DNA of 64,000 bases, from contig JBFWSW010000009.1 in NCBI GenBank assembly GCA_050248155.1, forward strand, positions 34,771 through 98,770. Direction: 5' to 3'. How positions within the stretch are numbered: the stretch's first letter is position 1; each line of letters opens with the position of its first letter. The position numbers and the translations under genes were made by a program. This DNA comes from VFMC01 sp050248155 (GTDB lineage Bacteria > Actinomycetota > Acidimicrobiia > Acidimicrobiales > Ilumatobacteraceae). This document shows positions 1 to 8,694 of this stretch, in pieces. Under the pieces are notes generated by a model. It searched no databases, was not told the origin of the DNA, and saw only the letters and a list, made by a program, of their open reading frames with translations.

Positions 1-2174
1 TGAGCGCACCGCGCGCGGGCGACCGGTTCCTCGAGATGGACCTCACGTGGTTCGATCCGGCGGCACCGTTCGGGCCCCAGCTCGACGTGCTGCTCGACCG
101 CGTCGCACCGATGCTCACCGACGTGTCGGGTCGACGAGGGATCTTCTTCAACCTCGGCTGGCTGGTCGACGTCGTCACCGATTGGACTGGCGACGCAGGG
201 CAGCCCATCCCCACACGCAGTCGCCGGACGGCGGCATGGGCGAGCTGCACGTATGCCCGCCTTCGTGAGTTCGTCGACGAGCTGCTGGCGGCAGCCGCAG
301 CGCGGGGCATCCCCGACCTCGTTCCCGGCATCCTGTTCGTCAACTGGGCCCACGTCGTCTGGCCGCCGGAGCTCAAGATCTACGACTTCGACAGCGACTG
401 GTACGACCGGCACCCCGAGCTGTACGAGCCGCCGCACTCCTTCATCGGCATGCCCGAGCTGTTCCCCATCAACCGGTTGCACGCCGACAGCTATCCGTAC
501 GCGACGTCTCCCGGCGGTGTCACCGAAGGTCAGACCTTCGGGTCGCTCTTCGGCGCGCAATGGGCGAGCTTCGCCACGTTCACCGGGTTCCGCGCCGTGC
601 TGCTGCGTGACGGGTTCTGCGGCCCGATGATCTACACGCGCAACGGACCGTACGGCACCTCCGCGCCGACTGATCCCGCGGTCGTCGCTGCCTTCAGCGA
701 CAGCGTCCGGCAACTGTTCCGCGAGGTGAAGCAGGCGGCGCCCGACCACCTCGTGTTCGGCTACTCGAGCGCGATCAGCCCGGTCGCCGACTGGCGGGTC
801 GGCTGCGTCGACTTCGAGGCGCTGGTGGCCGACGGTTTCATCGACGGGTGGATCGAGCAGACGTGGGGTGGTGCCTGGCAGGACTGGTGGCACCAGCTCT
901 GGAAGGGCTGGACCTTCCAGACCGCGAACCTGTTGACGCGCAACGCGATGATCCAGCGCGCCAACGAGCAACGCACCGAGCCGTGCGTTTTGCTCCACCT
1001 GGTCGAGACGTGGGACGGATGGGAGCACTGGGACACCATCCACCAGGTCCCCGGCAAGCTCACCTGGGGGGCGTGGGCGTTCGCTCATGCCAGCGCGCTC
1101 ACCCCGGCCGGACCGCGCCCGAGCGACGGTGCCTACGTGTCGTGGCTGAACAACGGCCACATGGATCTGCTGTCCGAGGACGACGTCGAGTTCGTCAGGG
1201 GACTGCTCGATCGCACGGAGACCAGCGCCGCACACCTCGACGCGGTGTACGGACCGTCACTCGTGTACGACCGGGCCACGATGGAGCACCTCGCCACCAC
1301 CGATCCCGCTGCCAACGTCGGCGAGTGGATCGACGACCAAGCAGGGCTGCTCATGAAGTGGGGCACGCCGATCCTCTCCGCCACCAGATCGGAGTGGTTG
1401 GGCGGGGTCGGTGACGATCGAACGTTCATCGCCCAGCCGTCGATGGCGACGGCCGACGGTCAGCTCCATCCGTTGGCGTCCGCCACCGACGTGCTCGTTG
1501 TCGGGCGCGCCGACGTGATCGCACCGGAGCTGCGCGAGCGAGCCGGCGTCGAGGCGACCGGTGGGGTGCTCGAGGCCGAGTTCTGGGTGTGCACCGGCGA
1601 TCGCGGTGACGCGCCGCCATGGGATCGGCCGTACCTTCCAGAACACGTCGCGGTCACGGCCGCGAGCGATGCGGAGGTCCTGTACCACAGCTCGGCCACG
1701 CCGCTGCTCGTTCGTCGTGACCGATGGGCGTGGTGGCAGCCGACCGACTGGTCCGAGCCGTTCAACCAGTTCGTGCCGAAGTACCAGGTCGGCTCGACGT
1801 ATCCGGCATATCGGGTCGCGGTGATGCTGGCCGGTGCCGCAGCGCGTGCCGGGCGCAGCCACGTCGCCGGTGTGGCTCGGCCGCTGCCGGTCGCGTTCCA
1901 CGCGTGGCGCAGCGCTGGCGTCGTCCACGTCCTGCTCGGCAACCTCGAGACGGGCGAGTTCGGCGACTCGCGGCTCGAGCGTCAGGTCGAGCTGCGACTC
2001 TCGCGTCGAGAGCTCGGCCCGCCCGAGGGTGATCTGGTCCTCCGCCGGCTCGACGGCACCGGGCCCGACGAGGTCGCGCTCGCACGCATCGACGACGTCA
2101 TGTCACGGGCCGCCGTCACCCTCGCGCCCGAGTCCGCCGTCGTCTACCGGATCGTCGCTTCGGGGTCGGCCTGA
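1..2174 (+). CDS. Putative glycoside-hydrolase-like protein, 5' end at or beyond window edge
   Basis: The frame is open from base 3 and ends in TGA at 2172-2174. Bases 1-2 are TG, so an ATG or GTG starting one base before the window is possible. The first internal ATG is at 36 (712 residues from there), but the eleven codons before it already have G/C-rich third positions, so I keep the frame open. The protein is soluble, with no visible signal peptide or membrane segment. It is rich in Trp/Tyr/Asp clusters typical of carbohydrate-active TIM barrels, for example WAHVVWPPELKIYDF near residue 105 and ETWDGWEHWDTIH near residue 330. No exact family is recognised. The gene converges with the ParA-like gene, with only 17 bases between stops. 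Coding status is secure; the function is a guess. Confidence 0.72.
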   Translation, partial: SAPRAGDRFLEMDLTWFDPAAPFGPQLDVLLDRVAPMLTDVSGRRGIFFNLGWLVDVVTDWTGDAGQPIPTRSRRTAAWASCTYARLREFVDELLAAAAARGIPDLVPGILFVNWAHVVWPPELKIYDFDSDWYDRHPELYEPPHSFIGMPELFPINRLHADSYPYATSPGGVTEGQTFGSLFGAQWASFATFTGFRAVLLRDGFCGPMIYTRNGPYGTSAPTDPAVVAAFSDSVRQLFREVKQAAPDHLVFGYSSAISPVADWRVGCVDFEALVADGFIDGWIEQTWGGAWQDWWHQLWKGWTFQTANLLTRNAMIQRANEQRTEPCVLLHLVETWDGWEHWDTIHQVPGKLTWGAWAFAHASALTPAGPRPSDGAYVSWLNNGHMDLLSEDDVEFVRGLLDRTETSAAHLDAVYGPSLVYDRATMEHLATTDPAANVGEWIDDQAGLLMKWGTPILSATRSEWLGGVGDDRTFIAQPSMATADGQLHPLASATDVLVVGRADVIAPELRERAGVEATGGVLEAEFWVCTGDRGDAPPWDRPYLPEHVAVTAASDAEVLYHSSATPLLVRRDRWAWWQPTDWSEPFNQFVPKYQVGSTYPAYRVAVMLAGAAARAGRSHVAGVARPLPVAFHAWRSAGVVHVLLGNLETGEFGDSRLERQVELRLSRRELGPPEGDLVLRRLDGTGPDEVALARIDDVMSRAAVTLAPESAVVYRIVASGSA

Positions 2175-2191
2175 TCCGGGGCGCGTGCGGC

Positions 2192-2935
2192 TCAACTCCA
2201 CAGCCGTGTCGCCACGTCGGCCCACAGCGAGCGGAACGACTCTGCGGCGGGCGTCGCCGGGGCGAACACGCCGACGGGCGCGCGGGCCACGCCCATCTGC
2301 TCGATGACACTCGCGCTGGGGATCGCCGTCGGGAGGAACCCCGGCACCGTCTCGGTCAGCTCGCGCACCACGTCGCGATGGAGCCGTTTGCGACGGTCGA
2401 CCATCGACGCGAACGGCAGCATCAGTGGGCGGTCGGGCAGCTCCCGCAGGAACTCCGCCAGCTGATCGAGCGTTCGCCGCGACAGCGTGGTGGGGATCGT
2501 CGGTACGAGCAGGGCGTCGGACGCGGCGAACACGCTCTCGCTCGTCAGGGTGATGCCTGGCGCGCAGTCGAGGATGGCGATGTCGTACGCCTCGTCGAGC
2601 GGATCGAGCAGCTCGCGCAGCCGACGCGTGGGCTGGGCGGTGTCGTCGAGGTGGAGGTCGAGGTGGCGCAGCGAGAAGTCGGCCGGCACGAGGTGCAACC
2701 CGCTCTCGTCGCTGGCGCGGATGTGTGATTCGAGCTCGCCCCGCTTGCTCGCCAGACGCGCGGCGCCACCTTTCACCCGTGCTTTGATCCGCAGCGAGAA
2801 GGTGGCTGCGCCCTGCGGATCGAGGTCCCACAGCAGCACGCGAGCTCCCATCGTGGACGCGACGTAGGCGAGGTTCACCGCAGCCGTCGTCTTCCCCACC
2901 CCACCCTTGATGCTGTAGGTGGCGAGCACCTTCAC
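2192..2935 (-). CDS. ParA/MinD-type P-loop ATPase (orphan)
   Basis: This 247-residue soluble ATPase has the deviant Walker A motif KGGVGKTT at residues 10-17, DLDPQGAAT near residue 38 and a hydrophobic strand ending ILDCAPG near residue 121. These are the signatures of the ParA/Soj family, whose ATP-bound dimers bind DNA or surfaces and position cargo. The GTG start at 2935 overlaps the stop of the upstream CHAD gene by four bases (GTGA), which fixes the start and implies translational coupling. No parB, parS-like site or replication gene is nearby. A plasmid-partition role is therefore unlikely, and cargo positioning related to its CHAD partner is more plausible (inference). Confidence 0.9.
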   Translation of the reverse strand: MKVLATYSIKGGVGKTTAAVNLAYVASTMGARVLLWDLDPQGAATFSLRIKARVKGGAARLASKRGELESHIRASDESGLHLVPADFSLRHLDLHLDDTAQPTRRLRELLDPLDEAYDIAILDCAPGITLTSESVFAASDALLVPTIPTTLSRRTLDQLAEFLRELPDRPLMLPFASMVDRRKRLHRDVVRELTETVPGFLPTAIPSASVIEQMGVARAPVGVFAPATPAAESFRSLWADVATRLWS

Positions 2936-4509
2936 GAGCGCAGCCCTTCGAGGGCTGCGTCGAGGGCGCGGCGCGTGCGCTTGCGGTCGTAGTCGCCGAA
3001 CCGCTCGGCGAACTCGGCACGAGTCGCGACTCGTATCTGCTCGAGACGTTCGGTCAGCTGACCCATCGCCAGCAGCGTGTCCGGCGCGCAGCCCGGCTGA
3101 CGATGCAGCTCGTCGGCGATCTCGCGGATGAGCGCGACGTGCACCTCGGCGTCCTGGTGCGCCCCGAGGTTGTCCTGGAACGCCTTCAGCCGCTGGACGA
3201 ACTGCTTGCGTGCCACGTCGGGCATGAGGCTCCCGAAGCACTCCAACAGGTACCGGAGCTTCTTCGCGTCCTTGCGCAGGTCGTGCACCTGCTCGGCGGG
3301 GGAGGCATCGTCGATCATCCGGCCGTGCTCGACGAGCCTGCGGTGTGCCTTGCGCACGAGTCGGTCGACGACTGGTCCGAGGGGCTCGTGACCGTGGCGC
3401 CCTTGCGGCTCGAGGTGCACCATGCTCGACAGCCGGTGGCGCCACCAGGCCATCAGTCGATCTGCATCCTCGGATCGAAGGCGCCGGGCCAGCTCACGAT
3501 GCGCCCGCTCGGACCGAACCTCGAGCAGTGTCCGCACCGGTTCGAGCGCGACGATCGCTTCGGCTCCCAGCGGTCGGGCGTACCCGTTCCACTCGATCAG
3601 GTAGACGTCGAGATCGCGCGCAGGTCCGGTGAGGCCGCCCAGCCATGCGAAGCGCTCACGAGCGTGAGCGACGACCTCGGGCGGCAGCAGGGACTTGCCC
3701 TCGCCGAGCAGCGCTCGGGTGCGGCGGATGGCGACGCGCAGGTCGTGGAGGAACTCGGGGTCGATCTCGTCGATCGTTCCCTGCCAGTTCGCCTCCATCG
3801 TCGTCGTCAGGTTGGTGAGGACGTCGCGCAGGCCGTCGACTGCCGGCATGTCTCGATCGAGCGGCACCGTGGGCGAGTCGCGAAAGCCCTCGAGCGCGAC
3901 GCCCGCCGCGTCGAGCAGGGCGGTCGTCGCTCGATGGGCGACGCGGTCGAGGCCGAGACCGTCGAGGGCCTCGAGCACGTGTGTCATGTGCTTCGGGAAG
4001 CCGACCGAGCCCTGGAGCTCGAGCACGCAGCGCGGCGTCGTCAGGGGCGCGCCCTCCGCCCTTGCGTCGTCGAGCAGCGCGCCGCTGACGACCGCCTTGC
4101 CGGAGGAGTCGCGGAGCACGATGGGTGTCATCGTCGCCGTCAAGGTCGCCTGGGTGAGCAAGGCGCGCACCTCGCTGATCCGTGCGACGCGGGTACGAAA
4201 CGGTCCGGGCGGGAGGTCGTGGGCGAATCCGGGTGCGTCACCGCTGTGCAGCAGACGGGCGGGAACGACGCCGTGGCCGCTCAACACGAGCTCGTTCCCG
4301 TCGCGCAGCTCGAGGCACAGACCCTCGTCGTGGATGCGGCCGTCGAAGGTGTCGAGCACGGTCGTGGTGAACGGCCGAGGCGCACCCAGGTCGAACCCGG
4401 CAGCAACGAGCGCGGCGACGACAGCAGGCCGCTCGAACCCGACCAGGAACGAAAACGCGTCGGACGTCATGTCGTCGGTGACGGTAGCCGCGCCATTCGA
4501 GCCGAACAT
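2932..4509 (-). CDS. CYTH-like/CHAD domain protein, probable polyphosphate binder
   Basis: The 525-residue protein has a degenerate CYTH-like N-terminal half (residues about 15-200; TVLDTFDGRIHDEGLCLELRD). A CHAD domain follows (about 215-520) with the paired helical motifs HDLRVAIRRTR near 255 and VHDLRKDAKKLRYLL near 405. CHAD helices carry conserved His/Arg/Lys residues known to bind polyphosphate. The acidic EXEXK core of catalytic CYTH enzymes is not evident, so triphosphatase activity is doubtful. The start could be ATG 4509 or ATG 4470 (beginning MTSDAF); neither has a clear ribosome site. The stop overlaps the ParA-like start, and a NUDIX gene is divergent within 40 bases. Confidence 0.88.
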   Translation of the reverse strand: MFGSNGAATVTDDMTSDAFSFLVGFERPAVVAALVAAGFDLGAPRPFTTTVLDTFDGRIHDEGLCLELRDGNELVLSGHGVVPARLLHSGDAPGFAHDLPPGPFRTRVARISEVRALLTQATLTATMTPIVLRDSSGKAVVSGALLDDARAEGAPLTTPRCVLELQGSVGFPKHMTHVLEALDGLGLDRVAHRATTALLDAAGVALEGFRDSPTVPLDRDMPAVDGLRDVLTNLTTTMEANWQGTIDEIDPEFLHDLRVAIRRTRALLGEGKSLLPPEVVAHARERFAWLGGLTGPARDLDVYLIEWNGYARPLGAEAIVALEPVRTLLEVRSERAHRELARRLRSEDADRLMAWWRHRLSSMVHLEPQGRHGHEPLGPVVDRLVRKAHRRLVEHGRMIDDASPAEQVHDLRKDAKKLRYLLECFGSLMPDVARKQFVQRLKAFQDNLGAHQDAEVHVALIREIADELHRQPGCAPDTLLAMGQLTERLEQIRVATRAEFAERFGDYDRKRTRRALDAALEGLRS

Positions 4510-4547
4510 CCGCGTGAGCGAGACCGTGCGTGCGTAACGTTCGCCGG

Positions 4548-4952
4548 GTGATCGAAGCCGCTGGCGGCGCAGTGTGGCGCCTCACCGAGGCATCCGACCT
4601 CGAGGTGCTGCTCGTGCATCGACCGCATCGCGCGGACTGGTCGTTGCCGAAGGGCAAGCGGCGGAGGTCCGAGTCCGCCGTCGACTGTGCGCTCCGCGAG
4701 GTGTGGGAGGAGACCGGGTTCCGCTGCGGAGTCGGGCCCGAGCTGCCATCGGCGCGCACTCGGGATCGCAAGGGTCGGTCGAAGCGCACTCGGTACTGGG
4801 CGATGCACGTGCTGGACGGCCGGTTCCGGGTGAACGACGAGGTGGACGAGATCTGCTGGTCGCGCGTCGACCGCGTCGGTGAACTGGTCAGCTACGAGCA
4901 CGAGCTCGTGGTCGTGCAGGCGCTCGAGCTCGTGCACGCCACGGTCGGCTGA
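4548..4952 (+). CDS. NUDIX hydrolase
   Basis: This 134-residue protein carries a complete Nudix box: G at the start of GKRRRSE, then REVWEETGF, matching GX5EX7REUXEEXGU. The family hydrolyses nucleoside diphosphates linked to another moiety, such as oxidised dNTPs, Ap4A or sugar nucleotides. The substrate cannot be inferred here. It resembles the N-terminal half of MutT1-type proteins but lacks the histidine-phosphatase half. The GTG at 4548 is preferred over GTG 4530 because TAACGT (4535-4540) lies seven bases upstream, suggesting a leaderless transcript. The gene is divergent from the CHAD gene, so a role in polyphosphate or inositol-phosphate metabolism is possible but unproven. Confidence 0.9.
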   Translation: MIEAAGGAVWRLTEASDLEVLLVHRPHRADWSLPKGKRRRSESAVDCALREVWEETGFRCGVGPELPSARTRDRKGRSKRTRYWAMHVLDGRFRVNDEVDEICWSRVDRVGELVSYEHELVVVQALELVHATVG

Positions 4953-4977
4953 CCATCGATCGGTCGATGACGCGACG

Positions 4978-5010
4978 GTGCCCTCGGTCGAGGGGGTGGA
5001 CCGAGGGCAC
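4978..5010. terminator. Hairpin downstream of the NUDIX gene
   Basis: A perfect 12-base-pair stem (GTGCCCTCGGTC with GACCGAGGGCAC) encloses a 9-base loop just after the NUDIX stop. There is no U-tract, as is usual in high-GC actinobacterial terminators. Confidence 0.65.
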
Positions 5011-5100
5011 CGGGCAGCGCCCGATCGGCCAACCGGACGGACGTGCAGGACACGTTGTACCGCTGGGCACGCGGATCCGAACGTCGTGCACCAAGTGTTC

Positions 5101-5130
5101 ACCTGCTCGTCGTCGCGACGACGAGCAGGT
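5101..5130. terminator. Perfect 30-base palindrome between convergent genes
   Basis: Two 15-base arms (ACCTGCTCGTCGTCG and its exact complement) meet without a spacer, 38 bases before the stop of the convergent S33 peptidase gene. It can terminate transcription in both directions. Together with the hairpin at 4978 it insulates the two genes. Confidence 0.65.
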
Positions 5131-5167
5131 CGTCAGGTTGGCGATGTCGGTCGGCCGTCTCGTGGCG

Positions 5168-6769
5168 TCAGCGCGTCTGCGGGTGCAGAAGGCGCACGAG
5201 GTCGGCGGTCACCGCCGTCCTCGCCGTCGTCGCTGCCGTGAGGGTGACGGGCTCGGGCTCGGGAGCAGCTTCGCACGTCACGTCGGCGACCCTGCCGGGC
5301 TGGCGGGCCGGCATCGTGCCGTCGATGAGGTATGCGGCGAGCGCTTCGTCGGCGCACTGCACGCCGCCGAAGATGGTGTTCGCGTGCGTCGTGCCACCCT
5401 CGGTCGCGACGAGCGCTGAGGCCGGGAAGCGCTTGCGCACCTCGAGGCTGCCCTCGAACGGCGTCGCGGCATCGAGCGTCTCGCTGAACAGGAGGATCGG
5501 CGGCGCCCATCGGCCCTTCACGTTCACCGGGGTGCCCGACTTCGCCGGCCAGAACGCACACGGGGCGTTGAACCACGCGTTGCCCCACGTGAAGAACGGG
5601 GCGTCCTCGGCGACCTCGGTGTTGTCGCGGTGCCACGTCTTCCAGTTGCGCGGCCACTTGGCGTCGGTGCACTCGGTGGCGAGGTACATCGCATACCCGT
5701 TGTCATCGCCGGGCGTGTCCTGTCCGAGGTACAGATCGGTTGCGGGACCGGGGTCGCCGCCGTTCACGAAAGCGGCGAACGCGTCGGCGGTCTCGGGCCA
5801 CAGGAACTGGGCGTAGCCGGCACCGAGGAAGGCATCGGCCCACTCCGACGCGCCGAGCGCGCCCTGCGGAGACGCAGCCAGCTGTTCGAGCGCCGCGTAG
5901 TACGCAGCCTCGACCTCATCTGCCGTGCCACCGAGCCCGTACGTGTCGTCGTGGCGGGCGACCCAGTCGAAGAAGATCTGGATCACGACCTCGAACGCGT
6001 AGTCCTGATCGATGTTCGCGTCGTACCAGACCTGGCGTGGATCGACGTTGGCGTCGAGCACCATGCGCCGAACGCGCTCGGGATGCAACGTCGCGTAGAC
6101 CTGACCGAGATAGGTCCCGTACGAGAAGCCGTAGAAGTTGATCTGCCGCTCGCCGAGCGCCTGGCGGATCGCGTCCATGTCGGCGACGTTGTCGGTGGTC
6201 TTCAGGTGCGAGAGCAGCCGTCCTCCCGCCTGGCCGCAATCACGTGCATAGCCGACCGATCTCCACAGCCACGCACCTTCGATCCACGGGCTCGTCGGCT
6301 CGTACCGCGGCCGGGGACCGGCCATGTAGTCGGGATCGCAGCTGAGAGCAGGCACGCTCGAACCGACGCCGCGGGGGTCGAAGCCGATCCAGTCGTACGC
6401 TGCCCCGGCGCCGCCCGGCACGAGGTCGCGCAGCACGCTGTAGATCAGGCCCGAACCGCCCGGCCCGCCGGGGTTCACGAGCATGATGCCCTGGTACTCC
6501 TCGTCGGGGACCGTGTGCTGCATGCGCGAGACCGCGATCTGGATCTTCTCACCCTTCGGACGTCTGTAGTCGAGGGGCACGCTCAGCATGCCGCACTCCG
6601 CTCCGAACGCGACCAGGGTCTCGTCGGTGCACGGGCCCCAGGTGACGGTGCCCACGCCCGGTATCGAACGGTCGGGGTGACCCTGAGCCGAGACGGGTGG
6701 GGCGACACTCGGCACCACTGTGACGATGAGTCCGAGGGCGATGGCGAACGACCATCGATGACGTCGCAT
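5168..6769 (-). CDS. Secreted alpha/beta-hydrolase, tripeptidyl-aminopeptidase-like (S33)
   Basis: The 533-residue protein begins with basic MRRHR, a hydrophobic stretch and a probable signal-peptidase site after VSAQG. The oxyanion-hole segment NPGGPGGSG lies near residue 100 and the nucleophile elbow GFSYGTYLG near residue 213. The C-terminal TAP-like lid holds the probable Asp (SETLDAATPF, near 432) and His (THANTIFG, near 459). Secreted enzymes of this family remove N-terminal peptides or cleave esters outside the cell. ATG 6769 is favoured by an AGGAGC ribosome site seven bases upstream. The frame runs open for another 350 codons upstream, but that part is antisense to the nuclease gene and is not coding. 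Confidence 0.93.
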   Translation of the reverse strand: MRRHRWSFAIALGLIVTVVPSVAPPVSAQGHPDRSIPGVGTVTWGPCTDETLVAFGAECGMLSVPLDYRRPKGEKIQIAVSRMQHTVPDEEYQGIMLVNPGGPGGSGLIYSVLRDLVPGGAGAAYDWIGFDPRGVGSSVPALSCDPDYMAGPRPRYEPTSPWIEGAWLWRSVGYARDCGQAGGRLLSHLKTTDNVADMDAIRQALGERQINFYGFSYGTYLGQVYATLHPERVRRMVLDANVDPRQVWYDANIDQDYAFEVVIQIFFDWVARHDDTYGLGGTADEVEAAYYAALEQLAASPQGALGASEWADAFLGAGYAQFLWPETADAFAAFVNGGDPGPATDLYLGQDTPGDDNGYAMYLATECTDAKWPRNWKTWHRDNTEVAEDAPFFTWGNAWFNAPCAFWPAKSGTPVNVKGRWAPPILLFSETLDAATPFEGSLEVRKRFPASALVATEGGTTHANTIFGGVQCADEALAAYLIDGTMPARQPGRVADVTCEAAPEPEPVTLTAATTARTAVTADLVRLLHPQTR

Positions 6770-6850
6770 GACGTGCTCCTTTCGCTGCCGCCCTACTTGT
6801 CCAGTGGCCGGAATGTACCGCACCGAGAACGGTGTCGAACCGAGGTGGCC

Positions 6851-7864
6851 ATGGCCGCGGTCGGCCACACTGTGAGGGTGGAGTTCGTCATCGCGCGCAA
6901 CCCCGACACCGCGTCGACGCTGCCGTACCTCGTCCGCCTGCCGCTCGGACGCGAGGGAGTCGTGCTGAAGGTGCGCGACACCTGGCCGCGAACGGCGAAG
7001 GTGTACTGCCACCGCGCCGACGGCTGGTCGGATGACGTGGAGATCCTCGATCGGGTGCGTGTTCGCTCGTGCGTCCGGAGGGGGGCGGCGATCGACCTCG
7101 TGCTCGATCGAGGTCGGGAGAACCGATCGCAGTTCGTGTTCGCGATGGCGAGAGGCCGCGAGGTGATCTTCTGGCAGAGCGCTCGCACAGCGAAGCAGGC
7201 TCGCCCTGCCGTCAACGTTCCGACGGCGCGAGCGTCGGGTCGGGTGCTCGACATCGTGGTCGACAGCCACGAGCGCTACCCGTGGACGTTCTCGGCGCAG
7301 CAGGCGACGACTCGCCGCCGGGCGCTCGCCGCCGGCGACTACGCCGTCGTCGACGATCACGGCGTCGTGGCCGCCGTCGAGCGCAAGAGCCTGGCTGATC
7401 TGGTGGGCACGCTGACGTCGGGCAAGTTGCGCTACGTGATGGCCGACCTGGCCGCAGTGCCGCGCGCGGCGCTCGTCGTCGAGGACCGATGGTCGTCGGT
7501 GTTCAAGCTCGATCGGGTGCGGCCGTCGGTGGTGACCGAGGGTCTGGCCGAGGCACAGGTGCGGTTCCCGACGGTGCCGATCGTGTTCTGCGAGAGCCGT
7601 CAGCTGGCGCAGGAGTGGGCGTACCGGTTCCTCGGCGCGGCGCTCGCCCACCACGGCGAGCACGCTGGTGCCGAAGAGCTCGAGCGAACCCTTCCGGTCG
7701 CCGGCCCGCTCGCGCCCGCCGCGCCCTCGCCGGCCGAGATCCGCGCCTGGGCGCAGATGCAGGGTCTGCCTGTCGCCGCCAAGGGGCGGATCCGGCCCGA
7801 GATCGTCGCCGCGTTCGAGGCCGCGCATGCCGTCGGCCGAGGCCCGGAGTCAGCGGGTCGCTGA
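6851..7864 (+). CDS. ERCC4-type nuclease fused to an Lsr2-like DNA-binding tail
   Basis: In this 337-residue protein the middle holds an ERCC4/XPF-type nuclease core. DSHERYPW lies near residue 138, followed by GDYAVVDD, then the metal-binding VERKSLADL near residues 175-183; all key acidic and basic positions look intact. The last 40 residues (IRAWAQMQGLPVAAKGRI, then a PEIVAAF helix) match the C-terminal AT-hook-like DNA-binding domain of Lsr2. The N-terminal 130 residues are unrecognised. ERCC4 domains cut branched or flapped DNA. ATG 6851 has GAGG six bases before it; in-frame GTG 6872 and 6878 are alternatives. The gene is divergent from the S33 peptidase. Confidence 0.87.
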   Translation: MAAVGHTVRVEFVIARNPDTASTLPYLVRLPLGREGVVLKVRDTWPRTAKVYCHRADGWSDDVEILDRVRVRSCVRRGAAIDLVLDRGRENRSQFVFAMARGREVIFWQSARTAKQARPAVNVPTARASGRVLDIVVDSHERYPWTFSAQQATTRRRALAAGDYAVVDDHGVVAAVERKSLADLVGTLTSGKLRYVMADLAAVPRAALVVEDRWSSVFKLDRVRPSVVTEGLAEAQVRFPTVPIVFCESRQLAQEWAYRFLGAALAHHGEHAGAEELERTLPVAGPLAPAAPSPAEIRAWAQMQGLPVAAKGRIRPEIVAAFEAAHAVGRGPESAGR

Positions 7865-7958
7865 GTGCGAGCCCGGCCCGTCGAATCGGAGAACATTCAC
7901 GAAACTGTGCCGCCGGCGCGTCCGGCGAGAACCTCGGCGCCGGTACCGTCCCGCCGTC

Positions 7959-8600
7959 ATGGAGCGGGATCCGGCTCGGCGTCACCGGCGTCGGTGGTGG
8001 GTTGCGAGCATCATCGTGGTCGCCCTGTCCGCGTGCTCGACGTCGGACCCGCAGCCGACGGCGACGGAGCCGTCGACATCGGGGACGCCTGCGACCGACC
8101 GCGAGCGGGCGGCCCTGACTGCACGTCTCGGCGAGGTCGACGCCGCAGTGACCGCGTGGCAGGAATCCACCGACCTGGCCGGCGCTCGGGCCGCAGCTGA
8201 GCGGGCACGCAACCTGATCGTCGGGCCGGCAGGCCCGTACTACGGCGACGCCGACGGCGACGGGTCGATCGGCGGGCAGTCGGACATCGGCCTCCTGCCG
8301 GGCCTCGATGGCGAGGCGGGCATCGCGACCGATGGCTTCGACGCGTGCGTGACTCGCGACGTGCTCGGCGGCAGCTGGACCGACCCGGCCGAGCGCTGGG
8401 CCATCCTCGACGCCAAGATCCAGCAGTGGTCACCCGGGAACAACACGTTCCCCTCGTTGCCGAGCCACCCCCAACGGATCATCGGCTGGGCCACGCTCGC
8501 CCTCGGCGCGACCACCCTGGACGAGGCCCTCGAGTACGGCGGCCACGCTCACCTGCACATCGGCATCGCGTCGGGCGCAGCGGCGGGTTGCGACGACTGA
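7959..8600 (+). CDS. Putative lipoprotein of unknown function
   Basis: This 213-residue protein has a basic N-terminus (RRHRRR), a short hydrophobic segment and a lipobox ending LSAC near residue 26, so it is probably lipid-anchored outside the membrane. A Thr/Ser/Pro-rich linker follows. DADGDGSIG near residue 91 looks like a calcium-binding EF-hand or dockerin-type loop. No family is recognised. TACCGT at 7944-7949 could serve as a -10 element giving a very short leader. The gene stands alone, with a hairpin after its stop. Confidence 0.78.
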   Translation: MERDPARRHRRRWWVASIIVVALSACSTSDPQPTATEPSTSGTPATDRERAALTARLGEVDAAVTAWQESTDLAGARAAAERARNLIVGPAGPYYGDADGDGSIGGQSDIGLLPGLDGEAGIATDGFDACVTRDVLGGSWTDPAERWAILDAKIQQWSPGNNTFPSLPSHPQRIIGWATLALGATTLDEALEYGGHAHLHIGIASGAAAGCDD

Positions 8601-8627
8601 CCGACCCACCGACGAGACGAAGGAGCT

Positions 8628-8650
8628 CGACCTCGGGCGGGCCGAGGTCG
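8628..8650 (+). terminator. Hairpin after the lipoprotein gene
   Basis: A 9-base-pair perfect stem (CGACCTCGG with CCGAGGTCG) with a 5-base loop, 28 bases past the stop. Confidence 0.55.
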
Positions 8651-8694
8651 ACCACGCGCTGCAGGACCTGGCCGGGCACATCTAGCCTCGGCCC

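Noticed and set aside
2192..2935. The ParA-like gene as evidence for a plasmid or replication origin
   Set aside because: No parB, iterons, DnaA boxes or replication gene is nearby, and the gene is coupled to a CHAD gene instead.
6770..7828. Open frame extending the S33 peptidase upstream
   Set aside because: The peptidase has a clear signal peptide and ribosome site at 6769; the extension is antisense to the ERCC4 nuclease.
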